Of a stretch of DNA of 64,000 nt, positions 53,471 through 61,363 are shown one piece after another. Both the position numbers and the translations under genes were made by a program. The stretch's first letter is position 1, and each line of letters begins with the position of its first letter. The notes under the pieces were generated by a model. It saw only the letters and a program-made list of their open reading frames with translations, searched no databases and had not been told where the DNA came from. Source of the stretch: JAVKDP01 sp040222185 (GTDB lineage Bacteria > Bacteroidota > Rhodothermia > Balneolales > Balneolaceae); NCBI GenBank assembly GCA_040222185.1, contig JAVKDP010000034.1, positions 1 through 64,000 on the forward strand. Direction: 5' to 3'.

Positions 53471-53547
53471 GTCATCCTGAGCATACCGGCAAAGGATCAA
53501 CCATTTACCTATTCACTATGATCCTTCGGCGACAGCCTCAGGATGAA
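53471..53547. repeat. Dispersed palindromic repeat (full hairpin copy)
   Basis: TCATCCTGAG near 53472 and its complement CTCAGGATGA near 53538 form the outer arms. GGATCA and TGATCC pairs lie inside, giving a near-complete hairpin. The TCATCCTGA core is the same as in the copy at 84-186. It lies in the 190-bp gap before hppD. Confidence 0.7.
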
Positions 53548-53613
53548 TATCAAGAAGGGAGACAAATCTTAATACAAAAGCCCTTTTATCGGAGCTCCAG
53601 ACCACGTATATTT

Positions 53614-53629
53614 AGTTGTTATAACAACT
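53614..53629. promoter_or_regulatory. 16-bp palindromic operator upstream of hppD
   Basis: The perfect palindrome AGTTGTTATAACAACT is identical to the site at 42425-42440 and here extends to a 22-bp perfect palindrome (53611-53632). It ends 17 bases before the hppD ATG (53647), so a bound regulator would lie over the transcript start or the promoter -10 region. Repression is the natural reading. Confidence 0.75.
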
Positions 53630-53646
53630 AAATTTTTGTGATTGAT

Positions 53647-54774
53647 ATGGAAAGAACAGCGACACTTGACCAGGTAAGTACTGAAAATGATTTTATGCCA
53701 ATCATGGGCACAGATTATGTAGAGTTTTATGTAAGCAACGCTAAACAAGCGGCTCATTTTTACCGCTCAGCTTTTGGCTTTAAAGCACATGCTTATGCCG
53801 GGCTAGAAACCGGGTTAAAAGATCGGGAATCGTATGTAGTGATCCAGGATAAAATCCGGTTGGTACTCACGTCTCCACTTCATAGTGGTACCGATATGGG
53901 GCGCCACATCGACAGGCATGGTGATGGAGTAAAGGTAATTGCTTTGTGGGTTGAAGATGCGACTTATGCATACAATGAAGCAGTGAAACGTGGGGCAGAA
54001 TCTTACTTTGAACCTACTACTGAAAGCGATGAGCATGGCGAAGTTGTTCGGGCCGGTATTCATACCTACGGAGAAACAGTTCATATCTTTGTTGAAAGAA
54101 AAAATTATAACGGCATATTCCTTCCGGGCTATAAAAAGTGGAATACGGAGTACAACCCTGAGCCAATTGGATTGAAATATGTGGACCATATGGTAGGAAA
54201 CGTGGAGCTTGGAGCCATGAATAAATGGGTAAAATGGTACGAAGATGTACTGGGGTTCAAGCAAATTCTATCCTTTGATGATAAAGACATTTCTACGGAA
54301 TACACCGCTCTAATGAGTAAGGTGATGAGTAATGGAAATGGTAGAATTAAATTTCCTATCAACGAACCGGCAGCTGGTCTTAAAAAATCCCAGATTGATG
54401 AGTATATCGACTTTTACGAGGGCGCAGGTGTTCAACATGTAGCTGTTGCAACAGATGACATCATCCATACTGTTACCAGCCTGAAGAACAGAGGAATCGA
54501 GTTTATTACAGTTCCAACCACATATTATGACGTTTTGGAAGAGCGCGTTGGGAAGATTGACGAGCCAATCGACAAACTTAAGGAGTTAGGAATTCTGGTA
54601 GACCGGGATGATGAAGGATATTTACTTCAAATCTTTACCAGAACGTTACAGGCGCGCCCTACTATGTTCTTTGAGATCATCCAGCGAAAAGGAGCTACCT
54701 CCTTTGGTAAAGGAAACTTCAAAGCTCTTTTTGAAGCGATCGAAAGAGAGCAGGAAATGAGAGGAACACTCTAA
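53647..54774 (+). CDS. hppD: 4-hydroxyphenylpyruvate dioxygenase
   Basis: About 375 residues from the ATG at 53647; a GTG at 53638 is also in frame but would crowd the operator. The two VOC halves are clear: GTDYVEFYVSNAKQAAHFYRSAFGF in the N-terminal half. The C-terminal catalytic half has iron ligands in YVDHMVGNV, GVQHVAVATDDI and FFEIIQRKG. It converts 4-hydroxyphenylpyruvate to homogentisate, the substrate of HmgA encoded 11 kb upstream. It is followed by a strong terminator. Confidence 0.94.
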   Translation: MERTATLDQVSTENDFMPIMGTDYVEFYVSNAKQAAHFYRSAFGFKAHAYAGLETGLKDRESYVVIQDKIRLVLTSPLHSGTDMGRHIDRHGDGVKVIALWVEDATYAYNEAVKRGAESYFEPTTESDEHGEVVRAGIHTYGETVHIFVERKNYNGIFLPGYKKWNTEYNPEPIGLKYVDHMVGNVELGAMNKWVKWYEDVLGFKQILSFDDKDISTEYTALMSKVMSNGNGRIKFPINEPAAGLKKSQIDEYIDFYEGAGVQHVAVATDDIIHTVTSLKNRGIEFITVPTTYYDVLEERVGKIDEPIDKLKELGILVDRDDEGYLLQIFTRTLQARPTMFFEIIQRKGATSFGKGNFKALFEAIEREQEMRGTL

Positions 54775-54802
54775 GAAAAAACTTTTCTTTTTAGAAAGTA
54801 AC

Positions 54803-54828
54803 AAGGCGCTCAATTGAGCGCCTTTTTT
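54803..54828 (+). terminator. Intrinsic terminator of hppD
   Basis: A 22-bp perfect palindrome (54803-54824, AAGGCGCTCA / TGAGCGCCTT centred on AT) with a T run to 54828 follows the hppD stop by about 28 bases. Confidence 0.92.
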
Positions 54829-54882
54829 GTTTGAATTAAATAATCACATTTTATTCTGCTCTTTGAACTGGTACATTTAGCA

Positions 54883-57726
54883 ATGCTAAGATGTGCTACC
54901 GCGCTTTTCGTAAGCGTTTTAATTCTTACCACTATTCTTCTTGAAGAGAAAAGTTATGCCCAGGAAATAGCTCCTGGCTATACCGCTAGGCATTGGACTA
55001 CCGAGGATGGTCTCCCTACCAGCGAGATTATAGAGATATGGAATACTTCTGATGGCTATATGTGGCTTAGAACTCTGGAAGGTTTGGTGAGGTTTGATGG
55101 TGCTAAGTTTAAACTATTCAACAATGGGAATACCTCAGCTTTCGAAAGCACAGCAATTAGGTATGTAACGGGGAAGGAACAGGCAGAATTTTGGTTTGAT
55201 AATAGCTCAAACGGGGAAGGGCGATATGTTCGCTATAAGAACGGAGTGTTTTCATCACACTCTTTCGGGCAGGATGTTATTAATACCCATGGTACACGAC
55301 TTAATGCTTATGAACTGACTTCAGACGGTACCCTATGGGTTGCAGGCAAAGACGGGCTTTTTACTTTTTCTGAAGATTCCTTTAAGAGAGTTTTTGAAAG
55401 TGATTTACAGAGTTCAGTTATTGGACTAGCTATTCAAAACACCTCGCTTTGGGTAGCGGTAGAAAATGGTTTTTATCGCATTCAAGACAAAGAAGTATCA
55501 CACATTCCGCATAATAATGAAGACTTATATAGTTTTATAGTAGACGATATTGGTTCTATATGGGCTCAACAGAAGGAGTTATTGATTAGAATCGAAAAAG
55601 ATAAAATTGAGCAATTTGAACTACCTGAAACTGCCCCCGGCCGATGGTATTATATGGAAGCAGATTCACTTCTTCCTGGCCAACTACTCCTTTCAAATGT
55701 AGAATCGGCTTATGTCTTTCAAAATGGTAAGTTTTATAAAGCAGATGATCATACATCAGGGAGTGTATCTGATTACAATACCCAATATAAAGTACAAAGG
55801 TCTTCTCAATTTGGATGGATTAAAGCTCGTAATAGTCTATCGTACAAGAATGAACTAGTTATAAACAAGCTGGTGCCCGAATTTGGAGGATCATTTATAA
55901 GCCCATTATTTGTAGACAACCAAAATCAGGCCTGGATAGGGACCGGAAATGGACTGTATCAGTATAGCAAAAGCCTGTTTACCAGCTACGGAAATGAAGA
56001 CGGGATTAACAATGTCTATCCATTATTCGAGGATCACGATGGTGCTATTTGGACCTCTTCAAACGGTGGTGTTATATCGAGGGTCAAAGATGGAGCAGTT
56101 GAGGGTTTGACAGAAAACAATCAGTTCAATCGGGTGTTCTCATTTTATGAAGACTCGAATTCCAATATTTGGATGGGAACCTCTAATGATATTCAGTTAT
56201 GGGATCGCCAGAGTAACACTTCCAAAATGGTTGAAGCACCATTTGGTGGACAAGGAACCAGGATAAGTGTTATTCAAGAAAAGGATAAAGATCAGCTATA
56301 TATAGGATCTCGAAAGGGTTTGTATGAATACGATATCAGAGAAAAGACATGGAAAAAAATCGTTGAGAAGAACGGAGAAGAAGTAAGAATTGCCCAACTA
56401 TATAAAACTAAAGATGAAGACATTTGGGTAGGCTCAGCTACAAAGGCGTTATTTATTCTTAAACAAGACTCTCTTCACGCTTTTAAAGATAATGATCAGC
56501 TTTCAGGTATAAATGTCCGGTCGCTATACAAAGATACTGAAGGAGTTCTTTGGGTTGGTTTTCAGGGCGGGGGTCTTAATCGTATTGAACTAAGTGAAGA
56601 CGGGATGTCTGCCACTAAAATCACTAAATACAATCCCGATAATGGCCTGTTTGGGTCAGTAATACATAGCATTCTGGAAGACGAATACGAACGTTTTTGG
56701 ATGAGTAGTAATCAGGGTATTTTTTGGGTAGATAAAAAGCAACTTAACGATTTTGCATCAGGTGGAATAGCCAGAATTAACCCGGTGATTTACCAGGAAG
56801 AAGATGGTTTACCTGGAAATGAAGCAAATGGAGCAGCACAGAACTCTGGTCTTATTGCCAGCGATGGGGCCTTTTGGTTCGCTATGCGTTTTGGGATGGC
56901 TCGTATTTACCCCAAAGACGTACAAGCCCTTGCCTTTTCTTTCCCTACTCTTATTGAATCCATCATTTCTCAAGACTCCGTTTTGAGAACGGAAAACAAT
57001 GAAATTCTTTTATCTAAAGAACAACGAGACTTCGAAGTTGAATATGTAGCCTTCAATTATCAATTAAAATCAGAGGATATTCAGTTCTCGCATAAACTTG
57101 AAGGGCATGATGAAGATTGGGTTTTTGCAGGGAATACACGAAAAGTGGCCTATCAGAATCTTTCTCCGGGAAGCTATGCGTTTAAGATTAAGGCGGGGAT
57201 TGGAAACAAATGGGACGAAGCGCACATTAGTACCATTAATATTACCATAGAACCCTATTTCTATGAAACGTCCTGGTTCTTTGGGTTCCTCATTGTAATC
57301 GGGGCTTCTGTTTTTATAGGTTTGATCGTATGGGGGAATCAAAAACTGGAATTCCAACGGGCTCAGTACAACCTGGCCCTACAAGATCAGGAAAATGCAA
57401 TCACAGAAAATGAGGCGTTCCTAAAAGAACTACAGGAATACATAGAACCCAGGATCAAACAGTCTACCATTACGGCTCATGAACTTTCATCAGCTATGAA
57501 AGTAAGCGAGCGCCAGCTATATAGAATGATTAAGAATATTACTGGGTTTACTCCACAACAATTTGTAAGAGAAATTCGGCTAAAGAAAGCCCGCCAGATA
57601 TTAGAAACCCAACAAGTAGGTACAATAGCTGAGGTAGCCTATTCAGTAGGTTTTTCCACTCCTTTTTATTTCTCAAAAATCTTCGAAGAACGTTTCGAGG
57701 TCCATCCTGGTGAGCTGATTAAATAG
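54883..57726 (+). CDS. Propeller-TM-AraC one-component regulator
   Basis: The 947-residue protein has a signal peptide (about 1-26), a two-component-regulator-type beta-propeller sensor (about 30-700), a Y_Y_Y domain (about 720-785), one TM segment (about 797-817), a short coiled coil, and an AraC HTH (about 858-945; KVSERQLYRMIKN, GFSTPFYFSKIFEERF). It is like a hybrid two-component sensor with the kinase, ATPase and receiver domains removed, so it may bind DNA directly from the membrane. It probably controls the FG-GAP gene downstream. Confidence 0.85.
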   Translation: MLRCATALFVSVLILTTILLEEKSYAQEIAPGYTARHWTTEDGLPTSEIIEIWNTSDGYMWLRTLEGLVRFDGAKFKLFNNGNTSAFESTAIRYVTGKEQAEFWFDNSSNGEGRYVRYKNGVFSSHSFGQDVINTHGTRLNAYELTSDGTLWVAGKDGLFTFSEDSFKRVFESDLQSSVIGLAIQNTSLWVAVENGFYRIQDKEVSHIPHNNEDLYSFIVDDIGSIWAQQKELLIRIEKDKIEQFELPETAPGRWYYMEADSLLPGQLLLSNVESAYVFQNGKFYKADDHTSGSVSDYNTQYKVQRSSQFGWIKARNSLSYKNELVINKLVPEFGGSFISPLFVDNQNQAWIGTGNGLYQYSKSLFTSYGNEDGINNVYPLFEDHDGAIWTSSNGGVISRVKDGAVEGLTENNQFNRVFSFYEDSNSNIWMGTSNDIQLWDRQSNTSKMVEAPFGGQGTRISVIQEKDKDQLYIGSRKGLYEYDIREKTWKKIVEKNGEEVRIAQLYKTKDEDIWVGSATKALFILKQDSLHAFKDNDQLSGINVRSLYKDTEGVLWVGFQGGGLNRIELSEDGMSATKITKYNPDNGLFGSVIHSILEDEYERFWMSSNQGIFWVDKKQLNDFASGGIARINPVIYQEEDGLPGNEANGAAQNSGLIASDGAFWFAMRFGMARIYPKDVQALAFSFPTLIESIISQDSVLRTENNEILLSKEQRDFEVEYVAFNYQLKSEDIQFSHKLEGHDEDWVFAGNTRKVAYQNLSPGSYAFKIKAGIGNKWDEAHISTINITIEPYFYETSWFFGFLIVIGASVFIGLIVWGNQKLEFQRAQYNLALQDQENAITENEAFLKELQEYIEPRIKQSTITAHELSSAMKVSERQLYRMIKNITGFTPQQFVREIRLKKARQILETQQVGTIAEVAYSVGFSTPFYFSKIFEERFEVHPGELIK

Positions 57727-57730
57727 ATCC

Positions 57731-57778
57731 CTCTTTGGTCATTCCTGTGCAGGAACAGTGATGATTGCGACCAAAGAG
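57731..57778. promoter_or_regulatory. Inverted repeat after the AraC regulator
   Basis: The arms CTCTTTGGTC (57731-57740) and GACCAAAGAG (57769-57778) enclose a smaller hairpin (TTCCTGTGCAGGAA). No T run follows, so it is either an unusual terminator or a regulatory structure. Confidence 0.4.
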
Positions 57779-57831
57779 AGACATCAAATTCTTACCTCAA
57801 AAAGCCTTCATCTTCAATGTATTAAAGCCGA

Positions 57832-57866
57832 TTGGCAGACTGGTTAGTGTTGTTGGCAGACTCGTT
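57832..57866 (+). promoter_or_regulatory. Tandem 14-bp repeats (21-bp period) upstream of the FG-GAP gene
   Basis: TTGGCAGACTGGTT (57832-57845) and TTGGCAGACTCGTT (57853-57866) differ at one base and are 21 bp apart, two helical turns. They end 57 bases before the FG-GAP ATG. Direct half-sites on one face of DNA fit AraC-type regulators, and the AraC-like gene is immediately upstream. This is an inferred operator. Confidence 0.55.
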
Positions 57867-57923
57867 TCAATGCCCCGACTTAGATTGATTTCGTTAATTA
57901 ATAAACAGTGAAGGGGTTAACAA

Positions 57924-60900
57924 ATGAGTGTACCGTTAAGAAGGTTAGAGCAACCGCTTGTCATAGAAATTGAACAACGCAAAGTACGGAGTTTATATAA
58001 GTGGCTCTCAAAAATTACAGGCTTAGAAGCGTGTTGGATAGAGGGAATAGGAGAGGAAGCAAGACCACTTTGGGCTTCAATAAAGAGGGTAGCTAAGGGT
58101 GTTCTATTGCTTCGAAGTAAACAGTTGTTTGCAGGATCAACGCTCGCGCTCGGATTGTTAATTACGCCGTCAGTTGCGTTAGCGCAAACCAGTATAGATA
58201 TTAGTTCCACATTAACCGGTACTCCTCATGGCTTTGTACTAAATGGTATTGATGCAAGCGATCAATCTGGTCAATCCTTGGCTGCCGGGGATATCAATGG
58301 AGACGGGATAACGGATGTAATTATAAGTGCGCCCAGTGCTGATCCGAATGGTTCTGCTTCTGGTGAAACGTATGTGATTTTTGGCAGTAGCAGTTTTTCT
58401 TCTTCTCTAGAATTATCATCTCTAAATGGAACTAATGGCTTTGTTCTTAATGGGGAAAATGTAAATGATAATAGTGGTGGTTCTATTGCAGTGGGAGATA
58501 TCAATGGGGACAACTTAGACGATGTTATTATTGGAGCTAAACGGGCCGCCCCATCCAATGGAAGTGGAGGGAGTTTTAGTGATGGGGGTAAAATTTATGT
58601 AGTATATGGAAAAACTACGGCATTCGATTCTTCCATCAATCTTTCTTCATTGAATGGAACATCCGGATTTATTTTTAATGGTAGCTCGAGTAATGACTAC
58701 ACTGGAAGGACCGTTGTCAGTGGAGATATTAATGGTGATGGTTTTGACGATATTATCACGTCAGCTGGGGCTGCATATTATAGTACTGAAAAAGTTGAAG
58801 TACTTTTTGGTGCGAATAATCTATCGTCTTCAATAAATGCCTCTTCCTTAAATGGGACAACGGGTTTTATTTTCAATAGGATAAATGATTATGACTTTTT
58901 AGGTTATGAACAGGGTCTGGCTACTGGCGATGTTAACGGAGACGGGATTGATGACCTGATTATTGGGGCTTCTGGAGGTGATCCAGAAGGAGATACTGAT
59001 GCTGGAGAGACCTATGTGATTTTTGGGAAAACTACAGCTTTCTCTTCGGCTATTGATATTTCAGCTGTAATAGACGGTACAAATGGCTTTATTATTAATG
59101 GAATTGATGCTAATGACTTTAGTGGGGAATCGGCATTTGCAGGAGATGTTAATGGTGATGGGATCAAAGACGTAATCATTGGAGCTACTTCTGCTGATCC
59201 GAATGGTTCTGCTTCTGGTGAAACGTATGTTTTGTTTGGTAGTAGTAGTTTTGAGTCTTCCATAGAGTTATCCTCCTTAAACGGTACTACAGGATTTGTA
59301 CTCAACGGTATTAGTGCCAATGATGAAAGCGGTCAATCATTCTCCGTAAATGATATTAACCACGATGGAACGAAAGATCTTATCGTAGGCGCGGATAGAG
59401 TTAATACGAACACTGATGATGAAGGCCAAGTATACGTAGTTTTTGGCAGCAGCAGCTACGCATCCTCAATCGAACTTTCTTCTTTAAATGGAACTAACGG
59501 ATTTGCGATCAACGGTACAGATGCTAATGATTATATTGGTCAGACTATAGCTACAGGCGATATTAATGGAGATGGGAGCATTGACATTATTATTAGTGCT
59601 ACACATGGTGATCCAAATGGTAGTAATTCTGGGGAGACATACGTATTCACACGCCCTATTTTAAATCAGAGTATTACGGGGAATGAGGGCTTTAGAATGC
59701 TCAGCACCCCTGGTAATGGAACTCTATACGATGAACTTCTCTCAGACTTCTGGATACAAGGATTAGCAGATGGAGATGGAGACACGGACTTTGGAACAGG
59801 AAATGTATATGTATGGGATGGAGAAAGCCAGATATGGTCTAGCCCTAGTAATTTGAGTAATAGAAACTCAAGCGCGGGACAAGGCTTCCTAATGTATGTA
59901 TTCAGTGACGATAATGGACCAGGTACGGCCGGCGATGCTGGTTTTCCCAAAAACCTCACCACACTAAATTTTGATAGCGATGTTTCCTTCAATTCGGGAA
60001 CGATAAATGCTGTTGACGGGGTGGGTGATGGGGATTTTATTCTTGCAGGGAACCCATACCTGTTTCCTATTGATTGGGACGAGCTTACTAAAACCAATCT
60101 TTCCAATACCGTATATGTTTTTGACGATGCCAATTCCGTGTTCCAAAGCTGGAATGGGAGTGTAGGTAATGTGGCGAATGGCGAAATAGGTACGTTCCAG
60201 GGATTCTTTATTGAAGGAAGTGGAGGAAGCGGCTCATTAACCATAGAGCCAGCCGATACCGTTTCAACAAGCGTTAGTCTGCTAAAACGTGCTGACCCCG
60301 AGCCAAAGGCACTTAAGGTTCATGCAGAAGCAGGAGGCTTGAAAACCGATGCCTGGCTGAGTTTCCAGGAAGGTGGAGAGATATCCCGAGACGATTTCGA
60401 TGGACTGGCGTTGACCCCATTGAGTGCTACCTATCTGAGATTAGCAACAGTAATAGATACAGAGGAAACCTTAAGTATTAACGCGCTTCCTATAGACCAG
60501 GTAGACGAGGTTATTTTTCCATTAGAAGTGAGTGGAGTATTAAACGAGCATGTAGCTACCCTTTCGTTTGAGGGTCTTGACAAGTTCGAGGACTGGTCAA
60601 TTGTAATAAGAGACAATGAAACAGAAGAAGAATATCCTCTGGAGGAGGGAAAAAGTATAGAGCTTGAGATTGATAAAGCAAGTGCTAAAGCAATTACTCA
60701 ACCCAAACTTCCAACACCCATCGAGGTAAAAGCTAAAACAAGCAGCATTCGCTACCAACTAATCATGAAACCAGGGGTAAGTGTTCATACGGAACAACCC
60801 AGACCAAACCTGCCGGAGCACATCTTACTCGAGCAGAACTATCCGAACCCCTTCAATCCAAACACTAGGATTCTGTTTGAGGTGCCTCGCGCAGGACTTG

Positions 60901-61079
60901 TTACCCTGGAAGTCTTCAACCTGTTAGGTCAGAGGGTCGCCGAACTGGTTAACGAACAAAAAGCCATTGGAAGGTATGAAGTGAACTTTAATGCAAGCTC
61001 GCTTTCCAGTGGAGTTTATGTGTACAAACTAAACACCGGCGGACAGCAATTAACAAGAAAAATGACTCTAATTAAGTAA
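57924..61079 (+). CDS. FG-GAP repeat surface protein with type IX sorting domain
   Basis: The 1051-residue protein has an unusual basic N-terminal extension (about 1-68) before a signal-like hydrophobic stretch (about 69-87, ending VALAQ). Seven to eight FG-GAP integrin-alpha-type repeats (about 93-575; GDINGDGITDVIIS, GSSSFxSS-ELSSLNGT) follow, then a unique middle region, and a C-terminal type IX secretion sorting domain (about 965-1051; LEQNYPNPFNPNTR, FNLLGQRVAEL). A 39-bp identical DNA repeat occurs within the gene at 58337 and 59192. It is predicted to be an outer-surface protein. Confidence 0.88.
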   Translation: MSVPLRRLEQPLVIEIEQRKVRSLYKWLSKITGLEACWIEGIGEEARPLWASIKRVAKGVLLLRSKQLFAGSTLALGLLITPSVALAQTSIDISSTLTGTPHGFVLNGIDASDQSGQSLAAGDINGDGITDVIISAPSADPNGSASGETYVIFGSSSFSSSLELSSLNGTNGFVLNGENVNDNSGGSIAVGDINGDNLDDVIIGAKRAAPSNGSGGSFSDGGKIYVVYGKTTAFDSSINLSSLNGTSGFIFNGSSSNDYTGRTVVSGDINGDGFDDIITSAGAAYYSTEKVEVLFGANNLSSSINASSLNGTTGFIFNRINDYDFLGYEQGLATGDVNGDGIDDLIIGASGGDPEGDTDAGETYVIFGKTTAFSSAIDISAVIDGTNGFIINGIDANDFSGESAFAGDVNGDGIKDVIIGATSADPNGSASGETYVLFGSSSFESSIELSSLNGTTGFVLNGISANDESGQSFSVNDINHDGTKDLIVGADRVNTNTDDEGQVYVVFGSSSYASSIELSSLNGTNGFAINGTDANDYIGQTIATGDINGDGSIDIIISATHGDPNGSNSGETYVFTRPILNQSITGNEGFRMLSTPGNGTLYDELLSDFWIQGLADGDGDTDFGTGNVYVWDGESQIWSSPSNLSNRNSSAGQGFLMYVFSDDNGPGTAGDAGFPKNLTTLNFDSDVSFNSGTINAVDGVGDGDFILAGNPYLFPIDWDELTKTNLSNTVYVFDDANSVFQSWNGSVGNVANGEIGTFQGFFIEGSGGSGSLTIEPADTVSTSVSLLKRADPEPKALKVHAEAGGLKTDAWLSFQEGGEISRDDFDGLALTPLSATYLRLATVIDTEETLSINALPIDQVDEVIFPLEVSGVLNEHVATLSFEGLDKFEDWSIVIRDNETEEEYPLEEGKSIELEIDKASAKAITQPKLPTPIEVKAKTSSIRYQLIMKPGVSVHTEQPRPNLPEHILLEQNYPNPFNPNTRILFEVPRAGLVTLEVFNLLGQRVAELVNEQKAIGRYEVNFNASSLSSGVYVYKLNTGGQQLTRKMTLIK
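58337..58375 (+). repeat. 39-bp direct repeat within the FG-GAP gene, copy 1
   Basis: These 39 bases recur exactly at 59192-59230, 855 bp (285 codons) away and in the same frame. They encode the same ADPNGSASGETYV stretch of the FG-GAP repeat. The exact match over 39 bp, beyond protein similarity, suggests recent duplication or gene conversion between repeat units. Confidence 0.8.
59192..59230 (+). repeat. 39-bp direct repeat within the FG-GAP gene, copy 2
   Basis: Exact partner of the repeat at 58337-58375; see that entry for the reading. Confidence 0.8.
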
Positions 61080-61110
61080 TTCATAACTCAACAGTTAAAA
61101 AATGATTTTC

Positions 61111-61296
61111 ATGAAACCAATAATTCAGTTCTTGCTTACTCTCACTATTTTAGTAATAACAACAACAGTAGTTTTAGCTCAACCCGGCCTTCCTTCTGCC
61201 CCATCACAAGCCCCGATTGATGGTGGGCTTGGGTTACTAGCAGCAGCAGGTGGCGCATATGCCTGGAAAAAGCTAAGAGATAAGAAAGGAGAGTAA
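61111..61296 (+). CDS. Small PID-CTERM-like protein
   Basis: About 61 residues from the ATG at 61111 (an ATG nine bases earlier is in frame). It has a signal peptide (QFLLTLTILVITTTVVLAQ) followed by PAPSQ-type linker residues and the C-terminal tail APIDGGLGLLAAAGGAYAWKKLRDKK. This PIDGG + hydrophobic segment + basic end is the PID-CTERM pattern, a sorting signal with a TM anchor. Almost nothing remains after signal cleavage except the tail, so it may be a peptide anchor or substrate. It lies between the FG-GAP protein and the glycosyltransferase. Confidence 0.7.
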   Translation: MKPIIQFLLTLTILVITTTVVLAQPGLPSAPSQAPIDGGLGLLAAAGGAYAWKKLRDKKGE

Positions 61297-61363
61297 CTTT
61301 TTGATACGAGCCTCAATCGTTTTGGTACAGGTTACTTTTATGCAGCAGATGCACAATTAGTTT

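Noticed and set aside
57917..58210. 97-codon minus-strand frame at the start of the FG-GAP gene
   Set aside because: It lies antisense to the FG-GAP start and its residues mirror the forward frame; no independent start signal.
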